The translations under genes and the position numbers were made by a program. From positions 124,001 through 188,000 of the forward strand of contig NZ_JAHEOJ010000028.1 in the NCBI RefSeq assembly GCF_018595715.1: a stretch of 64,000 nt of DNA, written 5' to 3'. The notes beneath the pieces are model-generated. The model had not been told where the DNA came from and searched no databases. It was given only the letters and a program-made list of their open reading frames with translations. This stretch comes from Glaciecola sp. XM2 (lineage in GTDB: Bacteria; Pseudomonadota; Gammaproteobacteria; Enterobacterales; Alteromonadaceae). This document shows positions 55,521 through 64,000 of this stretch, in pieces; positions within the stretch are counted from its first letter, which is position 1; every line of letters begins with the position of its first letter.

Positions 55521-56657
55521 TTAATAAGGAGATGGACATTGCTGTTCACGCATCTGCTCAATGGCGCGGTCGTATTGTTCAATAATGCTCTGCCAGCTAA
55601 ATTTTTTGGCTTGTTGCAAGGCTTGCTCACTCAAATCTAGTTCCAAAGCCTGCGCGATCGCATTTGCATATTCGTCAATATTAGTCACGTCACATAAAAT
55701 ACCCGCATCACCGATAATGGTTTTTCTAGATGCATCATTTGGGGCGACAACGCCTAAACCCGATGCCATTGCTTCTATGTAAACCTTGCCAAAAGGCTCA
55801 TTTAAAGACGGTAACGAAAAAATATCATGACGCCTATAGACCAAAGGCATATTGTCAAAATCGCTCGAAATAATCTCAAACCGTTCAGGTATCAGCTGCT
55901 CACACAAGCGCTGGTAATAGTCTTGATCTCGACCACGACCACAAATAGTCAGATGCACACGTTTATCGAGCTTAGATACCGCTTTTATGAGTAACTCTAT
56001 ACGCTTTTGCCCATCTTGATTTAACCGCGTGACTGTTAACACTTTCAATGGGGCATTTTGCTCTGTTGGCTTATCTCTTTGTGGAGAGAATTTATAAGTA
56101 TCTACGCCGTTTGCAATCAACTTAACGTTTTGACTAGGAGAGTGATGCCTTACAAAGGCCAAACTCTCTTCATTTAATACAATGAGCAAATCAGGTTGTA
56201 GCGCCAAGTTCTTCTTTAAAATTGCTTGGTCGTACAACACACCAGAATGTTCGGTGTAAATTATGCTTAACTTACGCCACTTCCTATATAAATAGCATAA
56301 ATAATGGCCCCAATAGCCGTTGTTAGGGTAGACATAATCAGGTTTAAAGCGATGTATTTGATAAAATAGTGAAAGTGCACAGCTTATTGCTTCTAGAAAC
56401 AAAGATAGCCTACGCATAATCGTTACCTGTTTATCCCCAAATGGAAAGATGCTAAACAGTTTAAGGAAGCGACTTCTAGAAATGCCGACTAGCTTGCGAC
56501 TTTCGACTTGCGCAACGTCATAGCAGGAAAGAAACCTCACGTGGTACTTTTGTGCAAGATGGGAGGCAATCTCGATGGCGTTAATTTGTGAGCCGCCATG
56601 TGATGTCTTACTTGCGTCGGGATGTATCACGAGCATTCTCTTATTGCTATGCGTCAT
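55521..56657 (-). CDS. Glycosyltransferase family 4 protein
   Basis: A 378-residue GT-B fold enzyme. The N-terminal domain has SHGGSQINAIEIASHLAQ (acceptor side). The C-terminal domain has VLTVTRLNQDGQKRIELLIKAV and FSLPSLNEPFGKVYIEAMASGLGVVAP, the E-x7-E type donor-binding signature of GT4. It is probably a retaining transferase using a UDP- or GDP-sugar. It is the first gene of the minus-strand polysaccharide cluster. The ATG at 56657 is used; a second ATG lies seven codons later. Confidence 0.9.
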   Translation of the reverse strand: MTHSNKRMLVIHPDASKTSHGGSQINAIEIASHLAQKYHVRFLSCYDVAQVESRKLVGISRSRFLKLFSIFPFGDKQVTIMRRLSLFLEAISCALSLFYQIHRFKPDYVYPNNGYWGHYLCYLYRKWRKLSIIYTEHSGVLYDQAILKKNLALQPDLLIVLNEESLAFVRHHSPSQNVKLIANGVDTYKFSPQRDKPTEQNAPLKVLTVTRLNQDGQKRIELLIKAVSKLDKRVHLTICGRGRDQDYYQRLCEQLIPERFEIISSDFDNMPLVYRRHDIFSLPSLNEPFGKVYIEAMASGLGVVAPNDASRKTIIGDAGILCDVTNIDEYANAIAQALELDLSEQALQQAKKFSWQSIIEQYDRAIEQMREQQCPSPY

Positions 56658-56825
56658 CGTATATCTTCAATCAAAAATATTTCCTAAACTACCTACCAAA
56701 CCAACTGTATCAGTCTACTACATCCACGATGATTATGAGAGAAAATGCAGGCTGACGTATAAATGGGCTAGTTACAGTCACGTGTTATAGGAATTTAAAA
56801 CGTTATACTTATTTATCAATTTCAC

Positions 56826-57209
56826 TTAGTACTTTAGAAATTTTATGCTCAAAGGATAAACCCACAACTTACCGTCATTGGCCTTAAACGTAGCGATCAC
56901 TGCAAAAATAAAGTTTAAGAGCATCACCAAAATAAACGCTATAACGCTAAGAATTATGCCCAACACATGCACGTATGCGAAAAGCAAAATAACAATAACT
57001 GCTAAGTAAATTGTGAAGCTGATAATCCAGTTAATGGTTACCTTACCGTGTTTATCAATTTCATGGTGTCTATCTTTTTGTGCAATCCAAAGTACGATGG
57101 GCGCGATAAAGCCCAATCCTGGGGCGATAATGCTGAAAAACTGGCTAAGATGGATTAGCGTACAATACGATTTTAGCTGCATACCCCAATAGTTTTGTGA
57201 TGATTCCAC
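56826..57209 (-). CDS. DUF4870 small membrane protein
   Basis: 127 residues from the GTG at 57209. The sequence GGAAGGAA 7-9 bases before this GTG is the only good ribosome site; the ATG/TTG at 57239/57242 would read through it. There are three membrane spans, with the family block YCTLIHLSQFFSIIAPGLGFIAPIVLWIAQKD and the following HGKVTINWIISF. Function unknown. A second small membrane protein gene lies upstream on the same strand. Confidence 0.75.
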   Translation of the reverse strand: MESSQNYWGMQLKSYCTLIHLSQFFSIIAPGLGFIAPIVLWIAQKDRHHEIDKHGKVTINWIISFTIYLAVIVILLFAYVHVLGIILSVIAFILVMLLNFIFAVIATFKANDGKLWVYPLSIKFLKY

Positions 57210-57258
57210 TTTTTTATTCCTTCCTTTTCTTATTGCCATCAACGAGGTACTTGCTAAC

Positions 57259-57573
57259 CTAACGATACTTTTTCATTGCCATAAACAAACAAGGCAGGGG
57301 TAAAAAAGATACGACTGTTAAACCTAGCGCAAATGCGACAAGTCCTATTATTTCAAAGCCAAGCAAAGCAGCGATAATAAAAAACAACAGGCCAGTCACC
57401 ATGATGCTATTGCCCACATATCTGCCAAAGCCTTCTGGATCAGAAAGTTTTGACTGATCTACCCCATTTATCCAATGCCTTTTGTTTTTTACCGAAATAC
57501 AATACCCAATGCCCACCAAAGGTAAAGCCGCGGTAAACGTGACGGCTAAAAAGGCGATAAATGATTCTGACAT
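57259..57573 (-). CDS. Small membrane protein (DUF3784-like)
   Basis: 104 residues from the ATG at 57573, supported by GGGGAAG upstream; the frame to 57615 has no ribosome site. It has three hydrophobic spans with a polar loop WINGVDQSKLSDPEGFGRYVG between the first two. This loop pattern recalls DUF3784 proteins, but the match is only by memory. It precedes the DUF4870 gene by about 50 bases and may be co-transcribed. Confidence 0.55.
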   Translation of the reverse strand: MSESFIAFLAVTFTAALPLVGIGYCISVKNKRHWINGVDQSKLSDPEGFGRYVGNSIMVTGLLFFIIAALLGFEIIGLVAFALGLTVVSFLPLPCLFMAMKKYR

Positions 57574-57873
57574 AAAACTTCCCCAAAGATAACAAGTGCA
57601 GAAAATACTGCACAATTCTTTTAACGCTTAGAACGCGATCCCCTTGCGCCAGCAGTCTTTATATAGCCAATACACTATCTTACCCGATTTTTGATATTCA
57701 AACGCACCAAGATCAACGTGAGTGACGCCAACACTTTGTGTTTTGCCCAGTAAACTCTCGACTTATTTACAAGGTTTTAAAAAATCTTTAAAAAAATACG
57801 ACCTTAGTATGCAGCACATTGCTTTTATGAGCCCCTCTACTATGCTTTTGATAACTACAATAAGGATTTAGCA
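57574..57873. other. Intergenic region before the His-rich protein gene
   Basis: A 300-base gap between divergent genes. No ORF, clear operator (Zur or CueR type) or terminator was recognised. AAGGA precedes the His-rich gene by 8 bases. Confidence 0.5.
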
Positions 57874-58452
57874 ATGAACAATTTAAACTCAACATGCTCG
57901 CTCTCTAAAATTGCCAAGGCACTCTCTATCGGGCTTTTGCTAGCAAGTATAAATGTCTCTATGACTTACGCAGAAGAAACTAGTGTAGAAGGCAAGTTGC
58001 ACACTCATCATCATGGCGCAGATGGTCATGCGACCGAACACGAACATCATCATGGCGATGACGGACATAGCAACGAGCATGAACATCACCACGGTGACGA
58101 CGGACACGCTAACGAGCACGCACACCATCATGGTGACGACGGGCATGCGAATGAGTACGAGCATCATCACAGTGCGTCTAAGCATTTAGATGACGAAGCA
58201 CATCATCACGAAGATCATGTGCATGATACCGAACATTCACACCACCATGGAATTGATGATGGCCACGCCAATGAGCATGAGCATCACCACGGCGATGATG
58301 GCCACGCCAATGAGCACGAGCACCATCATGGTGACGACGGACATGCCAATGAGCATGAACATCATCACGGAGACGATGGGCATGACAGCGAGCATCAGCA
58401 TCATCACGAAGATGCATCAATGAATGACGCTCATCATCATCACGAAAAGTAA
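57874..58452 (+). CDS. Secreted histidine-repeat protein, probable metal-binding
   Basis: A 192-residue protein. The signal peptide (ALSIGLLLASINVSMTYA) is probably cut after Ala33. The mature part has about 57 His, roughly 30 % of the whole protein. It is built from eight 13-residue units of the type GDDGHANEHEHHH: residues 48-99 and 127-178, four each, with a degenerate 26-residue middle that would equal two more units. Almost no hydrophobic residue is present, so it is likely disordered until metal is bound. Regular His/Asp/Glu clusters suggest Zn, Ni or Cu buffering in the periplasm. No transporter or regulator is adjacent. No homologous family is recognised. Confidence 0.75.
   Translation: MNNLNSTCSLSKIAKALSIGLLLASINVSMTYAEETSVEGKLHTHHHGADGHATEHEHHHGDDGHSNEHEHHHGDDGHANEHAHHHGDDGHANEYEHHHSASKHLDDEAHHHEDHVHDTEHSHHHGIDDGHANEHEHHHGDDGHANEHEHHHGDDGHANEHEHHHGDDGHDSEHQHHHEDASMNDAHHHHEK
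58015..58407 (+). repeat. 39-bp coding tandem repeats of the His-rich gene
   Basis: Four units at 58015-58170 and four at 58252-58407, each 39 bases and many nearly identical in DNA. The spacing is in frame, so slippage by whole units would change the number of His clusters without breaking the gene. Confidence 0.85.
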
Positions 58453-58470
58453 AACTGACGTATAGAAAAA

Positions 58471-58500
58471 CAGCGCTAATAAATATTAGCGCCGTTTTTA
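58471..58500 (+). terminator. Terminator of the His-rich protein gene
   Basis: GCGCTAAT and ATTAGCGC pair perfectly around a 4-base loop and are followed by CGTTTTTAT. Confidence 0.85.
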
Positions 58501-58559
58501 TGTTCAATGATTGATGCGTTTACTAAAACTCAAATACTGCACCAGTTAACTAAAGTACC

Positions 58560-60638
58560 TCACTTCGCGCCAGGCTCAGCAAAATGAGTCATCCAATCTT
58601 TTACTTCGTTGTACCAATAAATAGAATTATTCGGCTTCAATATCCAATGATTTTCATCTGGGAAGTAAATCATTCTAGATTCAATACCTTTTGTCTGTAG
58701 GGTTCTAAATAGCTCAAAGCCTTGTCCAACCGGCACTCGGTAATCAAGTTGCCCGTGAGTAACTAAGGTAGGTGTGGCAAATTTATCGGCAAAGTAATGG
58801 GGTGAAATTGACTTGTAAATGTCTGGATTTTCCCAATAACTACCAAAGCGAGTTGAATGAACAGAGAAATCTGCAGCCATTTGAGAATACATATTATAAA
58901 CCGCTGCATGGATAAGTAGTGCCTTAAATGGATGCTCTGTACCCAACAATATTGAACTTAAGTAACCGCCATAACTGGCACCACCGGCTACCATTCTGTC
59001 GGTATCAATCCACTCTTGTTGCATAAACCAATCGGTTGCCGCGCGCACATCTTCGAGCGGTTTTGTTTTCCAATCGGGGTTGATAGCGTCAGCAAAGGCT
59101 TGCCCATAACCGCTAGAACCGTGGAAGTTTGGCCATGCCGTAACATATCCCCAAGATGCAAAGGTTTGGGCATTCCAACGGTAGTGAAAACCATCGGTTA
59201 TCGCGTTGTGAGGGCCACCGTGGATAAGTAAAAACAAAGGGTATTTTTTGTTCTTGTCAAAGCCAGGAGGATAATGCACCCACATTTGAATATCTTTACC
59301 ATCTGCCCCTTGATAAGTAACAGACTCATAACTTCCAAGCTCCACATTACTTAAGATGTCATCGTTAAAACTATCTAAACGCATAACATCACCATCACTA
59401 ATGGCCACCTTGACCAGTTGCGCTGGGTGCAAAAAGCTTTCATTAGTCGCGACTAAGTAGTTGCTTGATAAAATTTGCGGGGTTGAAAAGTTTGTGGCTT
59501 TGGTAATGGCTTCAAATTTTCCATTTCGAGCATTAATGTAATACAAACGGCGTGTACCCGCATCGTCAACCGAGCTATAGAACCCTCTTCCGTTAGCGGC
59601 CCAGACGATATTGCTCATAGAACGATCCCAAGTATCGTTTACGACAGTCGTGGTTGATTTAGCAATATCATAAAGCTTAATACGAGCCGTATCTGCGTAA
59701 AAACCGGCAATTTGACGACTTAAATAAGCAAGGGTTTTGCCGTCTGGGCTGAAGGTCGGTGAAAAATCAGGGGCTACATTGTCAGAAGTAATGTTGGTTG
59801 CTTCTGATTCACCAATTTTGCCTATAAATAGGTCGGTTTTTGGGTCAACTTGGTTCTCCCAACCGTTCGCATTAAAGGCAATATATGTTTCAGTCGGGTC
59901 GATATCGTAACTACTGGCACTGTGCGAGGAGCGCGGAAGTTCTATTCCCATCGCCTGAGTAATACCTTGAATGTCGCCGCCCGTAGATGGGACGCGAAAC
60001 ACGTGAGCTTGGCGTTCTTCATCTATCCAACGGTCAAAAGATGAATACGGTAATGCATTCCACTGCCACGCTGACACCTTTTTGTCTTTCAGGTGTTTGA
60101 GCGCATCGGTCATTTCTTCCCAGCTCTTATCTGGCCAGACCGAACTAGTAAAATAAAGATGTTGCCCTACCCATTTAAGCGAGGAGGCACCAGTTGGCAC
60201 CTCGGTAAGTCGCGTAGCCTCTCCAGCTTTTGTCATGGGCAAAATATAAATTTGGCCGGCATCGTCATCATTGCGTTTGCTCACAAATGCAAGATATTCA
60301 GAGTTAGGTGAAAATACTGCCTGACTTACGCTCAAACCTTTTGCGGTAAGCGCTCTAGCGCCTTTGCCATCAACATCAAACAGAAAAAGTTGAGTAGCAC
60401 CTTTATCTTCAGGTACATCATAATGGGTAACCGGCGCAACAATAAAGTTTCCGTCAGGCGATACAACGGGTTGACCTATGCGGCTCAATTGCCATAGGGT
60501 TTCTACGCTTAAGGTGTTGTCACTCTGCTTGCCTGCTTCACTTTGCGTATCAACAGACGTTGCCGAAACAGACGCAAAAGAGAACATCATCAAGCCAATG
60601 AAGGTGAGTAATTTGTTCAATGGAATATCCTTAATCAA
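58560..60638 (-). CDS. S9-family prolyl oligopeptidase-like peptidase
   Basis: A 692-residue protein with a signal peptide (LTFIGLMMFSFASVSA). Residues ~40-420 form a beta-propeller of WD/TolB-like repeats (VSPDGNFIVAP, FSPNSEYLAFVSKRND, FSPDGKTLAYLSR). The C-terminal alpha/beta hydrolase has LIHGGPHNA, the nucleophile in AGGASYGGYLSS, Asp in GQLDYRVPVGQG and His in DENHWI. It is probably a periplasmic dipeptidyl or acylaminoacyl peptidase of the S9C type. It stands alone. Exact specificity is unknown. Confidence 0.92.
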   Translation of the reverse strand: MIKDIPLNKLLTFIGLMMFSFASVSATSVDTQSEAGKQSDNTLSVETLWQLSRIGQPVVSPDGNFIVAPVTHYDVPEDKGATQLFLFDVDGKGARALTAKGLSVSQAVFSPNSEYLAFVSKRNDDDAGQIYILPMTKAGEATRLTEVPTGASSLKWVGQHLYFTSSVWPDKSWEEMTDALKHLKDKKVSAWQWNALPYSSFDRWIDEERQAHVFRVPSTGGDIQGITQAMGIELPRSSHSASSYDIDPTETYIAFNANGWENQVDPKTDLFIGKIGESEATNITSDNVAPDFSPTFSPDGKTLAYLSRQIAGFYADTARIKLYDIAKSTTTVVNDTWDRSMSNIVWAANGRGFYSSVDDAGTRRLYYINARNGKFEAITKATNFSTPQILSSNYLVATNESFLHPAQLVKVAISDGDVMRLDSFNDDILSNVELGSYESVTYQGADGKDIQMWVHYPPGFDKNKKYPLFLLIHGGPHNAITDGFHYRWNAQTFASWGYVTAWPNFHGSSGYGQAFADAINPDWKTKPLEDVRAATDWFMQQEWIDTDRMVAGGASYGGYLSSILLGTEHPFKALLIHAAVYNMYSQMAADFSVHSTRFGSYWENPDIYKSISPHYFADKFATPTLVTHGQLDYRVPVGQGFELFRTLQTKGIESRMIYFPDENHWILKPNNSIYWYNEVKDWMTHFAEPGAK

Positions 60639-60742
60639 AGTGGTTTTTTGAGAAATCTATACTAATTCATTGTGCTATTAAAGCGCCAATCGAGAGAGAA
60701 TGTAAACAGATTTAACATACAACTGAGGCTCAGATATTTCGA

Positions 60743-62098
60743 CTAATCAGAGCCTTTAGCAGATGTGTGTTTGGTCATTTTTATATTTGCGGTAAAGCCT
60801 TCGTCATCTTTTAGGACTCGAACCTCACGCTGCGGGAATGGAATATCAATATTGTTAGCCTTGAGTGTTTCAAAAATCGTCAGCAGTAAATCGCCGCCAA
60901 CTCGGTTTTTGCCATCATCAATCCCTTCAATCCAAAACTCGACAAACATATTGATGCCAGAGTCTCCAAAGCTGTCGATTTCACAGTCGGGGCGCTCTTC
61001 AAATGGCACATCTAAGCCACTTATCACTTGCGGATGCTCTGCAACCGCTTCCTTAATCACTTCTACCATCGCTCGAATATCGGTTGAATATGGCACCGAA
61101 AAATCCACGCGATAACGCTGCTTAGGATCTTTATGGGTCCAGTTAATCATCAGCGACGAAATAAACTTTTCATTAGGTACAAGTATATCTTTGCCGTCGT
61201 AGGTTTCGAGGACGGTATAGCGCATGCGAAACTCACGAACAAACCCTTTTTGGCCGTCATCCATTTCAACAAAATCACCCACTGTAAGTGACTTATCGAG
61301 CAGAATAATGATCCCCGATATAAAGTTCGACGCAATTGTCTGCAAACCTAAGCCTAGGCCTACGCCAAGCGCACCGCCAAAAACCGCCAGCGTTGTCAAA
61401 TTGATACCCATCACGTTGAGTAGCAGCAAGGCTATAATACAAAAAATCGTCACCTCAAAGAGCTTGGAAAAAACCTCACGAGTGGGCACATCTAAAGATT
61501 CTTGGCGCTTTATGACTGATTTTCCGAAGTTGTTCGATGCTCTTCCTAACCAGAATAAGAAACTACCAAATATGACAACTCTAACAATGCCATAGGCCGT
61601 GATATTAATATTGCCGACTTCTATAGACGCTTCTTGCAGCACGCCAATTAGTGCGGGCAGCAGTCCAACGAGTTTGAGAAAAATAATGGGCAGGCCAATC
61701 CACTTAAACAGCGACGCAACCATTTCATTGACAACAAACGCGTTTACCAATGCCATAAAAAACAGAATGACCGCAAGCGCATAGGCCGATTTTATCAGCC
61801 ATGGAGAATATGCTAGCGCCTCTGAGAAACCAGAAGACATCATCAATAGCACGAGGGCCAACAGCGGAAAAATGACCTCACCAACGCGATAAATCAAATG
61901 CACGATAGGGTGCGTTGCTTCGGTAGGCTTATCTTGCATGAACTTAACCGATGAACGTACTTTTCTGGAAAACAAAAAGGCAAGTAAATAGATAAAGCCA
62001 ACAATGGCGAGCTGAAAATATGTATGCGGCATGCTGAGCGCCGTTTCAGCTAGACTCAAAAACGTTTTTACGTTGGCGATGATCTCATCAAAATTCAT
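60743..62098 (-). CDS. Mechanosensitive ion channel, MscS family
   Basis: A 451-residue protein. Several N-terminal membrane spans come first. The pore helix ALGVGLGLGLQTIASNFISGIIILLDKSLTVGDFVEM and the beta domain (VREFRMRYTVLETYDGKDILVPNEKF) follow in the usual MscS order. The cytoplasmic alpha/beta vestibule part ends in PFPQREVRVL. It is longer than MscS (286 residues) because of extra N-terminal spans, as in YnaI/YbdG-type channels. It opens under membrane tension to release solutes. It is a single gene between the S9 peptidase and the efflux pump. Confidence 0.92.
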   Translation of the reverse strand: MNFDEIIANVKTFLSLAETALSMPHTYFQLAIVGFIYLLAFLFSRKVRSSVKFMQDKPTEATHPIVHLIYRVGEVIFPLLALVLLMMSSGFSEALAYSPWLIKSAYALAVILFFMALVNAFVVNEMVASLFKWIGLPIIFLKLVGLLPALIGVLQEASIEVGNINITAYGIVRVVIFGSFLFWLGRASNNFGKSVIKRQESLDVPTREVFSKLFEVTIFCIIALLLLNVMGINLTTLAVFGGALGVGLGLGLQTIASNFISGIIILLDKSLTVGDFVEMDDGQKGFVREFRMRYTVLETYDGKDILVPNEKFISSLMINWTHKDPKQRYRVDFSVPYSTDIRAMVEVIKEAVAEHPQVISGLDVPFEERPDCEIDSFGDSGINMFVEFWIEGIDDGKNRVGGDLLLTIFETLKANNIDIPFPQREVRVLKDDEGFTANIKMTKHTSAKGSD

Positions 62099-62235
62099 AG
62101 GTATTCAACTTAGGGCAGTAGAACAGCATTATTAATATTGGTCTTACCACTATCACATCTAAAAATAGACGATAGTAGACCGTTTATGTGCGTTTCGAAC
62201 TATGCATACTAATTCAATGTTTAAATAAAAGGCAA

Positions 62236-64000
62236 TCACTTCCCTACTTCGATGAAATTTGAAGGTGGGTTAGTAGTGGTGCTTTTCACCTTCTTTGTGC
62301 GAATGTTGTCGGCAAGCATCAGTAGGCTAGGCGTCACAAATAACGTCAGCACTGTAGCAAAGGTTAACCCTCCTGCGATAGTGCTGGCCAGCATTGTCCA
62401 CCATTGCGCTGAAGGCGCACCTATAGAGATATCACGCTCCAATATATTGATGGTGAGTGCAAAAACCATCGGCATCAAGCCCAAGATTGTGGTGACGGAT
62501 GTAAGAAGCACCGGCCTTATACGCTGTGCGCAGGTGCGTAAAATGGCATCTTTACCTAATACACCCTGTGACACAAGGTCGTTGTAAGTATCAATCAATA
62601 CTATGTTGTTATTGACCACAATTCCCGCTAAGGCAATAACGCCTATCCCGCCCATGACAATACCAAACGCTTGACCGGTTGCAAGAAGCCCTAAAAGCAC
62701 CCCTGCGGTAGAAAATACAATTGCACTTAGTACGATAAATGCTTGATAAAAGCTATTAAACTGCGTCACCAATATGACTAGCATCAAAAAGATAGAGGCG
62801 ATAAACGCATTGGTTAAGAAGCCCATCGCTTCTTGTGAGTCTTCATCTTGCCCCTTGAATTTTAAAGTAACGCCTCTAGGTAGCGGATTTTCCATCAATG
62901 CTGCACGTAACTCTTTTACTTGCGCATCTGGTAATAGGTCATCGGCAACGTTCGATTTGATAGACATAGCTCGCTGTCCATCGGTACGCGAGACTCGCCC
63001 CATTTTCTGCGCGGGTTCAAAACTCACAAAGTTACGAATAGGCACAAGCCCGTTATTCGTCGGTATCGTTAAGGCATATAGCTGTTCAAGATTACGGCTT
63101 TCTAACGGGAATCGTAAGCGAATTTCAACTTCGTCTTCAACGTCATCTGGACGATACTCAGCTAACAAAGCGCCGTTAGTGATGAGCGTTACCGCATTAC
63201 CAAGCAAGGTCACATCCACATTATACTTGGCCGCAAGCTCGCGATTTACCTTTAAGCGCCACTCAATGCTCGGCAAAGGTCTAGAATCTTCAACATCTTC
63301 AAAACCGCCAATTTCTTCCATAAGCTTGCGCACATGCATAACTGCCGGTTCAAGTGCTGATGGATTTTGCGCATTGATGTCTAGCTGAATAGGTTTGCCT
63401 GCTGAAGGACCAGACTCTTGCTTACGAATTTGCACGTTTATTCCGGCAATATTGGCGACCTTGTCTCTCATCCCTTCAATTAATTGGTCAGCTGGGGGAC
63501 GCGTTTGCCAATCGCTTAACTCTAATTGAATCACGCCAACAACATCTTCTGGCATATCAGATTGCGACTGCATGCCGGCCCCCATGGTTTTGGTATACAC
63601 AGAGTCTAAGTGCGGCTGACTGAGCATGATATTCTCAACCTGAGCGACAAGCGCGTCTCGCTCAACAATCGACAAATCACCGCGAGCTTGCACTTGAACC
63701 TGAATAAACTCTGGCTCAATTTCTGGGAAAAACTCCACGCCTTTACCAAAGGTAAAATACGCGATGTAAGCAATTAATAGAGCAACAACGGCTGTCGACA
63801 CCGACTTTCCGGGATGTCTTAAAATGTGATTTAAGATATTGAGATACCGACCTACCCAGCCCTTAATACTCTCTAAATCACCTTTTTGGGCCGCTCGGAT
63901 GTCTGCACTAGTGGTGGAGTCATCGTGCTTATCCTTTGTAAAATCTTTGCTCCGAGTTATCACGCTACCGAGCACTGGAATGAAAATCAGCGCCATAAAT
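62236..64000 (-). CDS. RND efflux transporter permease (HAE1-like), 3' part
   Basis: The frame is open through the window end, so only the C-terminal ~588 of about 1040 residues are seen. The visible part starts in the central membrane block (ALIFIPVLGSVI), followed by a cytoplasmic loop, a span (VSTAVVALLIAYIAYFTFG), the second periplasmic porter domain and six spans. These include FLTNAFIASIFLMLVILVTQFNSF and VLAGIVVNNNIVLIDTYNDL-like residues. It resembles the hydrophobic-substrate efflux group more than metal (CzcA) pumps, but the decisive span 4 residues lie outside the window. An adaptor gene is expected upstream. Confidence 0.9.
   Translation of the reverse strand, partial: FMALIFIPVLGSVITRSKDFTKDKHDDSTTSADIRAAQKGDLESIKGWVGRYLNILNHILRHPGKSVSTAVVALLIAYIAYFTFGKGVEFFPEIEPEFIQVQVQARGDLSIVERDALVAQVENIMLSQPHLDSVYTKTMGAGMQSQSDMPEDVVGVIQLELSDWQTRPPADQLIEGMRDKVANIAGINVQIRKQESGPSAGKPIQLDINAQNPSALEPAVMHVRKLMEEIGGFEDVEDSRPLPSIEWRLKVNRELAAKYNVDVTLLGNAVTLITNGALLAEYRPDDVEDEVEIRLRFPLESRNLEQLYALTIPTNNGLVPIRNFVSFEPAQKMGRVSRTDGQRAMSIKSNVADDLLPDAQVKELRAALMENPLPRGVTLKFKGQDEDSQEAMGFLTNAFIASIFLMLVILVTQFNSFYQAFIVLSAIVFSTAGVLLGLLATGQAFGIVMGGIGVIALAGIVVNNNIVLIDTYNDLVSQGVLGKDAILRTCAQRIRPVLLTSVTTILGLMPMVFALTINILERDISIGAPSAQWWTMLASTIAGGLTFATVLTLFVTPSLLMLADNIRTKKVKSTTTNPPSNFIEVGK

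Noticed and set aside
58015-58407. Regular 39-bp DNA repeats that could suggest a CRISPR array
   Set aside because: The units are contiguous coding repeats without unique spacers, and the middle part is degenerate coding sequence.
57940-58507. Long open frames on the minus strand and in another plus frame across the His-rich gene
   Set aside because: They come from the 39-bp repeats being open in several frames. Only the plus-strand frame from 57874 has a ribosome site, a signal peptide and a terminator.

Overview
The window comes from a marine gammaproteobacterium, most likely in the Alteromonadales (Alteromonas/Glaciecola-like). The reasons are the classical gammaproteobacterial cluster queA-tgt-yajC-secD-secF, clear suhB, srmB, rdgB, hemW and leuABCD orthologues, a type II secretion gspAB pair, malate synthase G next to a long-form isocitrate lyase, many c-di-GMP proteins, a TonB-dependent receptor and PEP-CTERM-like surface proteins. 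Most of it is ordinary chromosomal backbone. The accessory part is about 46.4-50 kb, and the surface polysaccharide genes lie at about 53-56.7 kb.

Layout. 0-6.8 kb: 3' end of suhB, a DUF72 protein, a secreted S10 serine carboxypeptidase, a YceI-cytochrome b561-YceI operon, a YebE-like protein and a periplasmic solute-binding protein. 6.8-10 kb: a membrane GAF-GGDEF-EAL protein whose gene carries a run of ten G, and a GNAT acetyltransferase. 10-15.7 kb: tRNA queuosine modification and the Sec accessory operon. 16-22.6 kb: a potassium channel, a VC0807-like membrane protein, a universal stress protein, a CPA2 antiporter, a PsiE protein and a lipoprotein alkaline phosphatase. 23-28.1 kb: the glyoxylate shunt (isocitrate lyase, a LysR regulator, malate synthase G). 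28.1-33 kb: the leucine operon behind a complete attenuator. It has a 28-codon leader peptide with four Leu codons in a row, and mutually exclusive antiterminator and terminator stems. 33-36.6 kb: an HD-GYP protein convergent with gspB and gspA. The HD-GYP protein and GspB begin with homologous ~58-residue modules. 36.8-40.7 kb: srmB-rdgB-hemW and a zinc-ribbon protein. 40.7-46.2 kb: two DUF1566 proteins, a PAS protein with a REC-CheC response regulator, and LrgA/LrgB.

46.3-50 kb looks like the remains of an integrated element. A tRNA with anticodon CAU has a decayed copy of its 3' half plus flank at 49890-49930. Between them are a 5'-truncated and frameshifted tyrosine recombinase and two PEP-CTERM-like secreted proteins. 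Each of these two genes is preceded by the same 39-bp sequence containing a perfect 18-bp palindrome, which suggests one regulator controls both. A Fur-box promoter at the right edge drives a TonB-dependent receptor, followed by a membrane thioredoxin fusion.

53-56.7 kb encodes polysaccharide assembly (a GT25, a Wzx-type flippase and a GT4). 56.8-64 kb holds two small membrane proteins, a secreted protein that is about 30 % histidine built from 13-residue repeats, an S9 peptidase, an MscS channel and the 3' part of an RND efflux pump gene that runs off the window.

The best candidates for something undescribed are the shared palindrome upstream of the PEP-CTERM-like genes inside the tRNA-bounded island, the domain shared between GspB and the adjacent HD-GYP protein, the G10 tract in the c-di-GMP gene, and the His-repeat protein. 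All domain and family calls were made by eye; no database search was run.
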